From IMG/VR virus record IMGVR_UViG_3300044613_002301, positions 1-42,745 of that record: a DNA stretch of 42,745 bases, one strand, 5' to 3'. The notes under the pieces are model-generated. The model worked only from the letters and a program-made list of their open reading frames with translations. It did not search any database and was not told the origin of the DNA. The stretch is from a virus. A program made the position numbers and the translations under genes. Positions 6,666-14,824 of this stretch are shown piece by piece. Position 1 is the first letter of the stretch, and the number at the start of each line of letters is the position of its first letter.

Positions 6666-8041
6666 AAGTCATTAAGCATGAAGGCAACGAGGAACGTCAT
6701 GCCATAGTCGCACTGGTACTCGACCCCAAGGTATTAGCCGAGGTCGCCCCGTCTTGGGAGGGCAAGGGGTTTGGTTCCAGATGGGCGAATCTGGTCGCGC
6801 AGTGGGCAGTTGACCACTGGAACAAATACAAAACCCCTCCCACACCAGGAGACTTGGAGGGGATTTTTACCGCATGGTCCCCGACTGCCGACGATGCTTT
6901 GGTCAAGATTGTCGAAGACTGGTTAAGCAATCTACCCGGCGAATCGACTTTGAACTCTGATTACGCCATCGACCGCATCCGGCAAATTGTACAGCAAAAT
7001 GCCATACATAGTCTGGGGGTGGCTCTGACGGGACTGACCGAGCAGAACCGACTAGAAGACGCTCAAAACGTCTTGGCCCTCTGGAAGGCCCCTAGAATCG
7101 GTCAGGAAGCATCCGGAGTGTTTCCGCTACAGGACGCTAATCTTGTTGACGAAGCGTTCCAGACGGCCTGCCAGGAGCCTTTAATACAGTATCCAGGGGC
7201 CTTGGGTGAGTTCTTCGGGCCTGTACTGGCAAAAGATGCGTTTGTGGCGTTTCTAGCCCCGGAAAAAACGGGCAAGACCACGGTACTGTTAGACCTCGCA
7301 TGGCGGGGCGTAGCTCAAGGTAAACGGGTCGCATTCATATCCTGCGGCGATATGTCGCAGTCGCAGGTCATCGCTAGGCTGATTCCTAGGGTCTGCAAGT
7401 CCCCCATTTCGGGGGGTTTGGTCAGCATCCCTGTTTCTGTCACCTACGAGAACAAGGAACCCAGAGTTGTTTGGGAGCAAACCACTACCAGAAAAGTCAG
7501 CAAAGAAGACGCGAAAAAAGCATTCGTTGAAGCAGGAGGGGATGATCCTTCCCGGTTTAGGCTTTTAACGTACCCCGCCGGGACCGTTACCGCTAGTGAC
7601 ATCACCTCATTGGCATCTCGATGGGCTGACGAGGGATGGACTCCCGAGATCATCGTAATCGACTATGCGGACATCTTGGCCTTGCCTCGCGGTATCAAGG
7701 AAACCCGAGACGGCATTGACGCAAACTGGAAGGAACTGAGGGCACTTTCGACACAGTTTCGGTGCTTGGTTGCCACGGCTACCCAGTCAGATACGGAAGG
7801 CTACAGTGCATGGTTGCTGTCTAAGAAGAACTTCTCGGACTGCAAAAAGAAGGTGGCGCACGTTACCGCGATGATCGGTCTTAACATGACCGAGCAAGAG
7901 CGCCGTATGCAAGTGTGCCGCTACAACTACGTTGCCTTGCGGGAAGCGGAGTTCATGGCTCAGAAACCCGTTTATATCTCGGTAGCCGGATGTACTAAGG
8001 TCGGTCGCCCGAGCATGGTGAGCGCATGGCCTACCGATTGA
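6662..8041 (+). CDS. DnaB-like replicative helicase
   Basis: A 459-residue protein with a helical N-terminal part (residues 1-170) and a RecA-like ATPase core. Walker A reads APEKTGKTT (about 197-205), with Lys and Thr in the usual places but a Glu-Lys entry in place of the common GxxxxGK form. Walker B is IIVIDYADIL (about 330-339), followed by a segment with a sensor-like LVATATQSD. The order primase then helicase and the fold of the core indicate the hexameric helicase that opens the fork. A ribosome site AGGCGGG precedes the ATG. It overlaps the primase by 4 bp and the regulator gene by 16 bp. Confidence 0.8.
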   Translation: MKVIKHEGNEERHAIVALVLDPKVLAEVAPSWEGKGFGSRWANLVAQWAVDHWNKYKTPPTPGDLEGIFTAWSPTADDALVKIVEDWLSNLPGESTLNSDYAIDRIRQIVQQNAIHSLGVALTGLTEQNRLEDAQNVLALWKAPRIGQEASGVFPLQDANLVDEAFQTACQEPLIQYPGALGEFFGPVLAKDAFVAFLAPEKTGKTTVLLDLAWRGVAQGKRVAFISCGDMSQSQVIARLIPRVCKSPISGGLVSIPVSVTYENKEPRVVWEQTTTRKVSKEDAKKAFVEAGGDDPSRFRLLTYPAGTVTASDITSLASRWADEGWTPEIIVIDYADILALPRGIKETRDGIDANWKELRALSTQFRCLVATATQSDTEGYSAWLLSKKNFSDCKKKVAHVTAMIGLNMTEQERRMQVCRYNYVALREAEFMAQKPVYISVAGCTKVGRPSMVSAWPTD

Positions 8042-8883
8042 GATACCGATTTAGCGCAGACAACATAAAGCTTTCCCACCTGCGGTGCTTCGTCACCTTA
8101 GTTGACTCCTTTGATGCGGTAGAAGCCAGCCAGAAACTTGGGATAGACTGTGCTTCTTTAGAACAAAGAGTCAGGACGCTGCAACACAGACTAAAGGTGT
8201 CGCTGTTCACTAAACGGCACAGGTTTTATGAGTGCAAGCTATCAGCATCAGGAGAAATCTTCTACAAGTACGCAAAGAAAATCCTGAGACAGTACGACAA
8301 AGTCTTAAAGGAGATGCGAGCGGTCGATATAACCGGCGGCAGAGGGCCTGTTTACGCAAGATGCAAGATAGGATGCCGCCGTGAAATGCTGACAAAAGCA
8401 GATTCTGTTCTCACCCAGATAGAAAAAGTGTTTCCTTATGGGGTGGTTACATGCCAAAGTGAACTTGAGTTTCGGGACAAGTTCACATCAGGGGAAATCA
8501 GCATGTCGGTCGGGTACACAGCGATCCCTGGCATGGTCAGCGAAGTTTGCGGAAGCGAGATTTTCACTGCTGTCGTGCGTAAAGATTACGATCTGGCACT
8601 TAGCAATTACCCTGTTCCAATAATCTCTGTAGTAGGATTAGCAAACGTAATACAGGAAGCTAAGGATAAGTTGCTCTTATTTTGCGGTATCGAAACAAGG
8701 GTTGTTTGGGAAGTTGATAACGTAGTCGCCGCTAGATGGTCAGCCGAGGCAGGCGCAGGAATTGCAATTATTCCCCACAGAATGCTTACACCTCAGTTGG
8801 TTTCTTTGTTTCCGGAAGAAATTTTCCTAGAAAAGCCGATTTTGGTGCATAAGACACCCGCCTTACAGCGTAAATTGCAGTAG
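8026..8883 (+). CDS. LysR-type transcriptional regulator
   Basis: A 285-residue protein. Residues 17-80 match the LysR winged helix-turn-helix: KLSHLRCFVTLVDSFDAVEA, SQKLGIDCASLEQRVRTLQ, RLKVSLFTKRHRF, then KLSASGEIFYKYAKKIL. These correspond to the family pattern L..F..v...S...Aa..L, avs..i..LE, LF.R, LT.aG. A linker helix and a reduced effector domain follow, with VVRKDYDLAL and AGIAIIPHRM resembling the usual substrate-binding fold. LysR proteins bind DNA as tetramers and respond to small molecules. One inside a phage replication operon is unusual and suggests capture from a bacterium. Its targets cannot be seen; the repeats at 1817-1859 are a candidate. Confidence 0.75.
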   Translation: MAYRLRYRFSADNIKLSHLRCFVTLVDSFDAVEASQKLGIDCASLEQRVRTLQHRLKVSLFTKRHRFYECKLSASGEIFYKYAKKILRQYDKVLKEMRAVDITGGRGPVYARCKIGCRREMLTKADSVLTQIEKVFPYGVVTCQSELEFRDKFTSGEISMSVGYTAIPGMVSEVCGSEIFTAVVRKDYDLALSNYPVPIISVVGLANVIQEAKDKLLLFCGIETRVVWEVDNVVAARWSAEAGAGIAIIPHRMLTPQLVSLFPEEIFLEKPILVHKTPALQRKLQ

Positions 8884-8896
8884 GAGGGCGCGAGCC

Positions 8897-9085
8897 ATGA
8901 AAGTGATTTTTGAGATGGGATTAACCCTGTTTGGCATGGGATTCACTACTTCTGGGATAATTCTGGCGGCAGAGAACAAGACTCAGTGGCCTTTGGTTTT
9001 GGTTTTTATTGGGATTCCAGTGCTTTTGCTGGCTTGCCAGTTCGATGACTACGAGGGTTCGCAAAATGAAACCCGCAAGCCCTAG
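8897..9085 (+). CDS. Small two-pass membrane protein
   Basis: A 62-residue protein with two hydrophobic segments, about residues 5-24 (FEMGLTLFGMGFTTSGIILA) and 31-47 (WPLVLVFIGIPVLLLAC), joined by a short polar turn and ending in a charged tail. TAGGAGGG precedes the ATG, a strong ribosome site. It overlaps the polymerase gene start by 20 bp. It could act at the inner membrane, for example in lysis timing or exclusion of other phages, but the sequence gives no specific clue. Confidence 0.55.
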   Translation: MKVIFEMGLTLFGMGFTTSGIILAAENKTQWPLVLVFIGIPVLLLACQFDDYEGSQNETRKP

Positions 9086-10430
9086 TGCCTACAGGCTGAT
9101 GCACGAAGGCAGTCTGGCATTGTGCAAGATGGAATGTGTCGGACTGCCCGTCTGCCGGGAAGAATTATCTCGCGCTAAAGATGCGGTTATTCAGCAAATC
9201 CGCAGCACTGAGCAACAGATGCGGTCGATGGACGAGTACCAGCGACAGCGAAAGAAGTTTGGTATCCGCACTAAGATCGGCTCACGGGAACAGCTTGCAG
9301 ACATTCTGTACAAGGATTTGAACTACCCCGGAATGCAGGTCAACCCGAAGACAGGCAAGATAATTTTTGATGACGAGGTGCTTAATGAAATAGATACTCC
9401 GTACACAAAACTGTTCAAGAAAGTGCAGAAGTTTCATAAGCTAAACAGCACTTACCTTACTGGCATCGAGCGAGAACTGTGCGGAGATCGTGTACATGCG
9501 GTACTCAATACGCATACGGTGACTACTTACCGATCATCGGCAGACAGTCCGAACATCCAGAACTTTCCCATCCGTGATCCTGAGATCGGGCAGATTCTGC
9601 GATCAATCATTCGACCGAAACCGGGAAAGGTGATCGTGGAGATTGATTACTCGACCCTAGAGGTAGTTATAGGAGCTTGTCTGCACGGTGATCCGACTAT
9701 GTCAGAGTATTTGCTGACTGGTTTCGATTTCCATCGAGCCACTGCCCAAGAATGCTTTTTTATGGAGGATGTGCCAAAGCCACTGCGACAACTAGCAAAA
9801 GTGGCTAACTTTAGCCTTATTTACGGCGATTTCTTTGCAGCGATTGCGGCAAAAATGTGGAAGGCAGTAGACGGACTTACGCAAGAGAATTCAGGAGTTG
9901 ATGGTCAGAAAGTATTTGCCCACCTCAATTCTAAAGGAATAAAACGGCTAGGAAACGAGAATGATACTGGCCCAGATACTTTTACCGGCCACATACAAAA
10001 AGTCTGTGACCGCTTTTGGGGGCAACGATTCCCAATTTTTGCTAAATGGCGAAGAGATACTTGGGAGGACTACGCTCGAAAGGGCTATCTGTATACACGA
10101 ACAGGTTTTCGCGTCTGGGGGGTATACAAACGTAACGAAATCCTAAACGTAGAGACTCAGGGATGTGCCTTTCACTGTCTTTTGCGGTCAGTAATCGAGA
10201 TCACCAGACGACTTGAGCAAAGTTCTCTGAAATCAAGATTGGTAGGACAGATTCACGACTCATTGTTGGCTGAGGTTCCCATAGAAGAACTTGACGAGTA
10301 TGTGGGAATGGCGACCGAAGTGATGACTACTTGGCTGAGGTCGCAGTGGAGTTGGATTAAGCTACCTCTCAGTACCGAGACCGAAGTGGGCGACTCATGG
10401 GCTACGAAAGCTCCTTACCATAAAAACTAG
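9066..10430 (+). CDS. Family A (Pol I-like) DNA polymerase, polymerase domain only
   Basis: I place the start at 9066, with GAGGG 8 bp upstream, giving 454 residues. The protein starts in the thumb (YRLMHEGSLALCKMECVGLPV) and has the family landmarks. YRSSADSPNIQNFP lies before motif A, VIVEIDYSTLE (about 189-199). Motif B is RQLAKVANFSLIYG (about 241-254) and motif C is VGQIHDSLLAEV (about 392-403). There is no 3'-5' exonuclease domain; a matching exonuclease with UDG-like domain is encoded separately at 21206-22417. It is followed by an HNH gene. Catalytic Asp residues and motif B Arg/Lys are present, so it should be active. Confidence 0.9.
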   Translation: MKPASPSAYRLMHEGSLALCKMECVGLPVCREELSRAKDAVIQQIRSTEQQMRSMDEYQRQRKKFGIRTKIGSREQLADILYKDLNYPGMQVNPKTGKIIFDDEVLNEIDTPYTKLFKKVQKFHKLNSTYLTGIERELCGDRVHAVLNTHTVTTYRSSADSPNIQNFPIRDPEIGQILRSIIRPKPGKVIVEIDYSTLEVVIGACLHGDPTMSEYLLTGFDFHRATAQECFFMEDVPKPLRQLAKVANFSLIYGDFFAAIAAKMWKAVDGLTQENSGVDGQKVFAHLNSKGIKRLGNENDTGPDTFTGHIQKVCDRFWGQRFPIFAKWRRDTWEDYARKGYLYTRTGFRVWGVYKRNEILNVETQGCAFHCLLRSVIEITRRLEQSSLKSRLVGQIHDSLLAEVPIEELDEYVGMATEVMTTWLRSQWSWIKLPLSTETEVGDSWATKAPYHKN

Positions 10431-10447
10431 ACAAACAGATAACTTTA

Positions 10448-10467
10448 CCATAGAATTATGCCTATGG
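10448..10467 (+). promoter_or_regulatory. Hairpin touching the ribosome site of the second HNH gene
   Basis: CCATAG (10448-10453) and CTATGG (10462-10467) form a perfect 6-bp stem with an 8-nt loop. The last two bases of the stem are the first two of the GGAG ribosome site ahead of the ATG at 10477, so the hairpin can limit translation. Similar hairpins restrain homing endonuclease genes in phage T4 early transcripts. Confidence 0.45.
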
Positions 10468-10476
10468 AGAAAACTT

Positions 10477-11148
10477 ATGGAAAACATACACGGTATTTCG
10501 ATTGATCTGACAGTAAAAGACAGTAAATTTGGTAAGTTGCAGATATTGGGAGCGGCTTTCAAAACTCGCCGCTCCGATTCGCGAACAGACTGGCAGGTAG
10601 TTGCGTCCTGCGAGTGTGGCAACATCAAGTGTTATTACCTAAGAAATTTAGTAACGGGAATGACAACTAGCTGCGGATGCGTTCAGAAAAAACGAGCTTC
10701 CATGGCGAATACTACACATGGAAAACGAAAGTCGCATTTATATGCAGTTTGGAATGCTATGCTCGCAAGATGCCATAACTTAAAAAACAAATCATATAAA
10801 AACTATGGTGGTCGCGGTATATCAGTATGTGACAGATGGAAGTCGTTTGAGAATTTTTATTCTGATATGGGGGACCGGCCCAGTGAGCAGCATACAATAG
10901 ACCGCATCGACAACAACAAAGATTATTGCCCAGAAAATTGTCGATGGGTCACAAGAAATGTGCAAGCCACAAACAAACGCAATAACCGATACTTAGAGTA
11001 CAACGGAAAAACACAAACAGTAAGCCAGTGGGCTAAAGAGTTTGGAATGGGAGCGGCTACATTGAAAAGCAGACTATTGTTAGGATGGTCAGTAGAAAAA
11101 GCGCTCACAGTTCCTGTAAGACCGGTGCGAAAAGCAAAAGGTAAATAG
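10477..11148 (+). CDS. HNH homing endonuclease, copy 2
   Basis: A 223-residue paralog of the HNH proteins at 987 and 22497. Landmarks are CECGNIKCYYL ... TTSCGC, YAVWNAMLARCHN, NYGGRGISVCDRWKSFENF, TIDRIDNNKDYCPENCRWVT and a C-terminal NUMOD-like segment (KTQTVSQWAKEFGMGAATLK ... WSVEKALTVP). It lies directly after the polymerase gene, and a second copy lies directly after the separate exonuclease gene. This is consistent with homing endonucleases having targeted the polymerase locus. A hairpin overlaps its ribosome site. Confidence 0.85.
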   Translation: MENIHGISIDLTVKDSKFGKLQILGAAFKTRRSDSRTDWQVVASCECGNIKCYYLRNLVTGMTTSCGCVQKKRASMANTTHGKRKSHLYAVWNAMLARCHNLKNKSYKNYGGRGISVCDRWKSFENFYSDMGDRPSEQHTIDRIDNNKDYCPENCRWVTRNVQATNKRNNRYLEYNGKTQTVSQWAKEFGMGAATLKSRLLLGWSVEKALTVPVRPVRKAKGK

Positions 11149-11151
11149 ATC

Positions 11152-11754
11152 ATGGGCAGCGAAGCAACCGTATTCAAAAACGTAGATCGATTACCAAAGA
11201 TCATAGGGCTTAACGGCCCCATAGGTTCGGGGAAGGACACGGTCGCTTCGTACTTAGGTATTTACTTTACCTACGAAATCATGGGGTTTTCGGACCCGGT
11301 GTACGAAAACCTATACCGGCTCAATCCCGGTATCGTAGTGGGACATAACAAAGTGGAGTACCTCCAAACCATTGTAAACACGCACGGATGGGACTACGCC
11401 AAACGCCGGTATTCTATCGTTCGCGGGATGCTTCGCACAGAGGGCACTGAGAACGGGAGGGAGATACATGGTAGCGATTGCTGGGTGAAGGTCGCCCAAA
11501 GGCGGGTGGAGAACTCCAACAAGCCTCGGTTTGTGTTCCGGGATGTTCGGTTTCCGGAGGAAGTAGATTTTATTCGTTCCCTGAACGGCGAAATCTGGAG
11601 GATCGAAGGTCGAGTGTCGGACGAAGTTCAGAATCTTCCCAACCATATTTCGGAACAGCATGTCATTGAACCCGACAAAATCATCGTAAATGACGGAACA
11701 TTGTCGCGTCTGTACCATCGCGTCAACACCCTACTTTCTTGGTATCTGGAGTAA
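11152..11754 (+). CDS. Deoxynucleoside monophosphate kinase-like protein
   Basis: A 200-residue P-loop protein with GLNGPIGSGKDTVA at about residues 19-32. The P-loop with Asp after the Lys is characteristic of phage dNMP kinases and related NMP kinases. Later segments (FRDVRFPEEVDFIRSLNGEIWRI) fit the conserved DxR..E pattern in the dNMP kinase group, where the Arg helps bind phosphate. The enzyme would raise dNMPs to dNDPs for phage DNA synthesis. It sits between the second HNH gene and the clamp loader. Other P-loop kinases cannot be excluded. Confidence 0.7.
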   Translation: MGSEATVFKNVDRLPKIIGLNGPIGSGKDTVASYLGIYFTYEIMGFSDPVYENLYRLNPGIVVGHNKVEYLQTIVNTHGWDYAKRRYSIVRGMLRTEGTENGREIHGSDCWVKVAQRRVENSNKPRFVFRDVRFPEEVDFIRSLNGEIWRIEGRVSDEVQNLPNHISEQHVIEPDKIIVNDGTLSRLYHRVNTLLSWYLE

Positions 11755-11756
11755 TT

Positions 11757-12665
11757 ATGGGCCTCTATCAAAAATATCGACCTACGCTGCTCTCCGAGAT
11801 CATCGGACAGCCTACGGCAGTTCAGCAACTACGGAAAATGGATGCAGAGGATTCCGTGCCTCACGCAATCCTTATGTCCGGGCCTAGCGGGTGCGGGAAG
11901 ACCACGGCGGCTCGGATTGTTGCAAAACTTGTGGATGCAGCGCCGACTGGCGTTACCGAAGTAAACTGCGCTCTCAGTAACGGGGTCGATGTCATTCGAG
12001 AGATCGAATCCAAGATGCACTTGAAACCGCTCGGAGGGAAAGCCCGGGTTTATATCCTGGACGAATTTCATGCGGTCACTCCGGCAGGCCAGCGCGGAAT
12101 GCTTAAATTGCTGGAGGATACACCGGCACACATCTACTTCATTCTTTGCACCACCAACCCGGAAAAACTGGAAAAACCGGTTGTGACCAGATGTGTCAAC
12201 ATCAAATTCAATAATCTATCTGTATCAGAACTAAAGAAGCTTATACAGAGGGTAGCGACCGAAGAACAGATTCATCCCGGCAAGATGCCCGATCCGGCAG
12301 TAATTGCGACGGCGGCAGATGGCAGTGCTAGGAAAGCCTTGGTTTTATTGGAACAGATCATCGCTTCTGATTCTGCGGCAGACTGGCATGAAATTTTGGA
12401 AACCGGGGTCCAGGCTACCGAGTATTTTGACATGGTTCGCGATCTTTACGCTGGCCGGTTCACCATGAGCAAATGGGGACCGAAGCTCAAGGAACTCGGA
12501 GAGAACGATGTAGAGGGTTTGCGGATGTGCATCTTGTCTTACGGGGCTACGATTTTGTGCGGCGGCAGAAACGAGGATGCCATGCGAATCATGGAGTTAT
12601 TCACGGAACCGTTTTTTTCGTCAAAAAAACCCGGATTTATTTTGAATCTTGCGAAGTGTCAGTAG
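11757..12665 (+). CDS. Sliding-clamp loader ATPase (DnaX/RFC-like)
   Basis: I start at 11757, where GGAG precedes the ATG, giving 302 residues. It opens with MGLYQKYRPTLLSEIIGQPT, the near-universal start of DnaX and RFC subunits. Walker A is MSGPSGCGKTTAAR (about 45-58), Walker B is VYILDEFHAV (about 96-105), and the SRC-like arginine-finger motif reads VVTRCVNIKF. Sensor 2 lies around DGSARKALVLLEQI. It opens the ring clamp (gene at 20196) and loads it onto primed DNA. It is much shorter than bacterial DnaX. Confidence 0.9.
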   Translation: MGLYQKYRPTLLSEIIGQPTAVQQLRKMDAEDSVPHAILMSGPSGCGKTTAARIVAKLVDAAPTGVTEVNCALSNGVDVIREIESKMHLKPLGGKARVYILDEFHAVTPAGQRGMLKLLEDTPAHIYFILCTTNPEKLEKPVVTRCVNIKFNNLSVSELKKLIQRVATEEQIHPGKMPDPAVIATAADGSARKALVLLEQIIASDSAADWHEILETGVQATEYFDMVRDLYAGRFTMSKWGPKLKELGENDVEGLRMCILSYGATILCGGRNEDAMRIMELFTEPFFSSKKPGFILNLAKCQ

Positions 12666-12700
12666 TAGACTAGGTTAAGTCCCAACCAACGGAGGTAACA

Positions 12701-13123
12701 ATGGACGTAGACATCACAGTAGACCGCCACAAGCTCGATGAGCAGCTTGAGGCTATTCCAGGGGACGTACTCTCTTGGTCGCGGCAGGCAGCTATCCAAG
12801 TGGAAACGCTGCAACGCGCTGAAAACAATTTGAAGTTAGTAGAAGCCCGGTTATCCATCGCGATCCGGCAGAATCCGCTCGATTACGGTTTTGCTAAGGT
12901 TACTGAGGATTTGGTCAAGGCCATTATCCTGACGCAACCGGATTACGTCGAAGCTCTCGACCACGTTGCAGAAGCCCGTGCAGAGTTGACCGCTACCCGT
13001 GGGGTTGTGGATGCTCTTGAGATCAAGCGATCCAGTTTGAAGTACCTTGCCGAGTTGACGGTAGCGGGGTATCTTGGTTCCATGTCCGTCAATCCTCGCA
13101 ACCCATCAGGAGTTAAGAGCTAA
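12701..13123 (+). CDS. Possible UvsY-like recombination mediator
   Basis: A 140-residue, mostly helical protein with the strong ribosome site GGAGGT. Its length, helical composition, and order of segments (LSWSRQAAIQVETLQRAENN, LSIAIRQNPLDYG, KVTEDLVKAIILTQPDYVEA, RSSLKYLAELTVAGY) resemble T4 UvsY and a group of phage proteins annotated as recombination mediators. It is immediately upstream of the gp32-like SSB and in the same operon as a RecA/UvsX-like protein, the partners UvsY would link. Resemblance is by pattern only, so the call is tentative. Confidence 0.4.
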   Translation: MDVDITVDRHKLDEQLEAIPGDVLSWSRQAAIQVETLQRAENNLKLVEARLSIAIRQNPLDYGFAKVTEDLVKAIILTQPDYVEALDHVAEARAELTATRGVVDALEIKRSSLKYLAELTVAGYLGSMSVNPRNPSGVKS

Positions 13124-13124
13124 C

Positions 13125-14192
13125 ATGCGTATTTCATCATCTAAGACCCGCCAAGAAAATAAAGCCAACAACACGGTCGGCGTTCTTCGCGTTCCGCAGG
13201 GAATCGACCTTTGGAAGGTCGAAAAGCCCGGGATGTACCAGATGGTCATTCTTCCGTACAAGGTTCCGGACGGGGCGAAACACCCCTACGCAAAACCTGG
13301 GGAATTCCATTACAGCCGCGATTACTACATCCACCGCAACTTTGGTCCGTCCGGTAAAGACTACGCGATCTGCCCTCGGTTGACTGTCGGCGCTCCTTGC
13401 CCGATCTGCGAAGCGATCAAGCAACAGCTTGCCGCTGGCAACATCGACAAGGACACCGCTAAGAAGATGTCTGCGTCTCACAGGACGCTGTACAACGTCT
13501 GGTTGCCTAAAGAAAACAAGGTCGTACTGTTCGACACCAGCTTCTTCGGATTTACCGAAGTTCTGAATGCGGCAGTCGATGCCAAGGTGCAGATTCCAGG
13601 CATGGAGTGGGCCGATTACTTCGCGGACCCTGTTGAGGGTTCTACGCTCTACGTCCAGTACGTCGAGCAACCCCTTCCTTCGCCCGGCGCAAAGTTTTGC
13701 AAGGCGATTTCCATCGACTTTGTACAGCACAAAGAAGCGATTCCTGCCGAGATTCTGTCTCAGGCAGTATCTCTCGACTTGTCGCTAGTCGTCGAAAACT
13801 ACGATGTCCTCAAGAATCGATTCTGGGACACCGAGCCAGTCGCTACGGAAAGCGCACAGGAGCAGGAAACTCCTGTCACAAGGACGCAGGTTGCAGTGAC
13901 GCAACCTCAGACACCGAAGTCTGCACCGGCTGAACCTCCTGCGGTAGCCCCAAAGGTGACTGGATTCACCAAGGGACAGATTCTGCATCATAAGGATATG
14001 GGGGAGGTCAGCTTTGTTAAATCCAGCGATGGATCAGCAACGGTTCTGAACAGCCAGGACGACCCAGTCAAAGTCAAGATGTCCGATCTCCAGACACAGC
14101 CTTGGCCGGATAGTCAATCAGCATCCCTATCCGAGCCTGTTGCAGTGTCCAACGGCGGGGACGATGCCTGGGATTCTGGCTGGAAGGATTAG
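13125..14192 (+). CDS. gp32-like single-stranded DNA-binding protein
   Basis: A 355-residue protein with a basic N-terminus (MRISSSKTRQENKANN), a central OB-like core with a zinc-binding cluster (CPRLTVGAPCPICEAI at about residues 83-98), and a long Pro/Gln-rich linker from about 245. It ends in the acidic tail GGDDAWDSGWKD. Basic N-terminus for cooperativity, zinc core and acidic tail for protein contacts is the T4 gp32 plan. It would coat single-stranded DNA during replication and recombination. It is longer than gp32, mainly in the C-terminal linker, which contains a small extra beta domain (VTGFTKGQILHHKDMGEVSF). Confidence 0.75.
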   Translation: MRISSSKTRQENKANNTVGVLRVPQGIDLWKVEKPGMYQMVILPYKVPDGAKHPYAKPGEFHYSRDYYIHRNFGPSGKDYAICPRLTVGAPCPICEAIKQQLAAGNIDKDTAKKMSASHRTLYNVWLPKENKVVLFDTSFFGFTEVLNAAVDAKVQIPGMEWADYFADPVEGSTLYVQYVEQPLPSPGAKFCKAISIDFVQHKEAIPAEILSQAVSLDLSLVVENYDVLKNRFWDTEPVATESAQEQETPVTRTQVAVTQPQTPKSAPAEPPAVAPKVTGFTKGQILHHKDMGEVSFVKSSDGSATVLNSQDDPVKVKMSDLQTQPWPDSQSASLSEPVAVSNGGDDAWDSGWKD

Positions 14193-14294
14193 CAAAAAGC
14201 TTGTCGGGTAGCGCCCGACTGATCTGGTGGATGCGGTGAAGCACCAGTAAGAATGGGCCGTAGCTTTCGCGATCACGGCAGATAGACCGCACAA
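14193..14294 (+). other. Untranslated, hairpin-rich stretch
   Basis: No credible gene is present. Three short perfect stems can be seen: GTCGGG/CCCGAC (14203-14219, 5-nt loop), CTGGTG/CACCAG (about 14224-14247) and GCCGT/ACGGC. None is followed by a T-run on the plus strand, so I do not call a terminator. The stretch leads into the first tRNA-like element and may be part of a structured transcript. Confidence 0.35.
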
Positions 14295-14419
14295 GGTTCT
14301 GCGGCGTGGACAGCGACACGCGGAGAGCTATGCAACGCCTAAACGCATAGACGCAACGGATTCGGAACAGATCGAGTACCGCCAAGTATAGCCAGCAGGT
14401 GCAATTCCCGCCAGAACCA
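14295..14419 (+). ncRNA. tRNA-like element 1 (125 nt, abnormal anticodon region)
   Basis: GGTTCTG (14295-14301) and CAGAACC (14412-14418) form a perfect 7-bp acceptor stem, with an A as discriminator. GCGT (14304-14307) and ACGC (14318-14321) form a D stem two bases inside it. GCAGG, loop TGCAATT and CCCGC (14395-14411) form a T arm that abuts the 3' acceptor strand exactly as in tRNA, with one A-C mismatch. The middle 73 nt are far too long for an anticodon arm plus variable loop. They hold a 6-bp stem CTATGC/GCATAG with an 11-nt loop and no U33-type anticodon loop. A leader element begins 3 nt after it. Probably not a decoding tRNA. Confidence 0.55.
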
Positions 14420-14422
14420 TTG

Positions 14423-14464
14423 AGACGAACGCTCGGATTCACCGAGCCGAAAGGAAAGAGGTAA
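14423..14464 (+). promoter_or_regulatory. Hairpin leader element, copy 1
   Basis: These 42 bp are identical to 14778-14819. They contain the hairpin GCTCGGattcaCCGAGC (14431-14447) followed by the ribosome site GGAAAGAGG, just before the ATG at 14467. The preceding AGACGAACGC is shared with copies 3 and 4. Confidence 0.8.
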
Positions 14465-14466
14465 AC

Positions 14467-14772
14467 ATGAGTAACGACAGTAATGAGACTTCGGTGCAAT
14501 CCGTTGTTCGTCGGCGAATTGTCCAGGCGAGCTTGTGCTTGCGATTTTACACATCGGCAGGGTGGACACGCGAGGAGGTTCGGAAACTGCTGCGAGACGA
14601 CAAACGGTTGGCGCGTGTGTGTCCTCGGTACTTCGATGAACGCGACAAGTTGGGACAAGGAAGTTTTGAACTGGAGGATGGGCTACCACACGACGATTGC
14701 GATTACTTCGCAGTGTACGGAGCGGGCGAACCATTTTCAGCGGAGGCGTTGGCGTTGCACGACGTAGTGTGA
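14467..14772 (+). CDS. Unknown small protein of the accessory island
   Basis: A 101-residue protein. Its first 17 residues (MSNDSNETSVQSVVRRR) correspond to those of the next gene (MSETNEASVQSIVRRP), and the DNA there is nearly identical. After that the two proteins are unrelated. Residues 20-55 look helical (ASLCLRFYTSAGWTREEVRK), and the C-terminus is acidic (DGLPHDDCDYFAVYGAGEP). It follows leader copy 1. No family is recognised; the shared start and different body suggest a cassette with exchanged coding content. Confidence 0.6.
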   Translation: MSNDSNETSVQSVVRRRIVQASLCLRFYTSAGWTREEVRKLLRDDKRLARVCPRYFDERDKLGQGSFELEDGLPHDDCDYFAVYGAGEPFSAEALALHDVV

Positions 14773-14777
14773 TCGTC

Positions 14778-14819
14778 AGACGAACGCTCGGATTCACCGA
14801 GCCGAAAGGAAAGAGGTAA
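14778..14819 (+). promoter_or_regulatory. Hairpin leader element, copy 2
   Basis: Identical over 42 bp to 14423-14464, 355 bp away. The hairpin arms are GCTCGG (14786-14791) and CCGAGC (14797-14802). It begins 5 bp after the stop of the preceding gene and carries the ribosome site for the ATG at 14825. Confidence 0.8.
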
Positions 14820-14824
14820 CAAAA

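Noticed and set aside
13137-13730. 197-residue frame antisense to the SSB gene
   Set aside because: The sense frame is a recognisable gp32-like protein; the antisense frame has no family features.
14203-14219. GTCGGG/CCCGAC hairpin as terminator of the SSB gene
   Set aside because: No T-run follows on the plus strand; the T-run on the other strand would serve no gene there.
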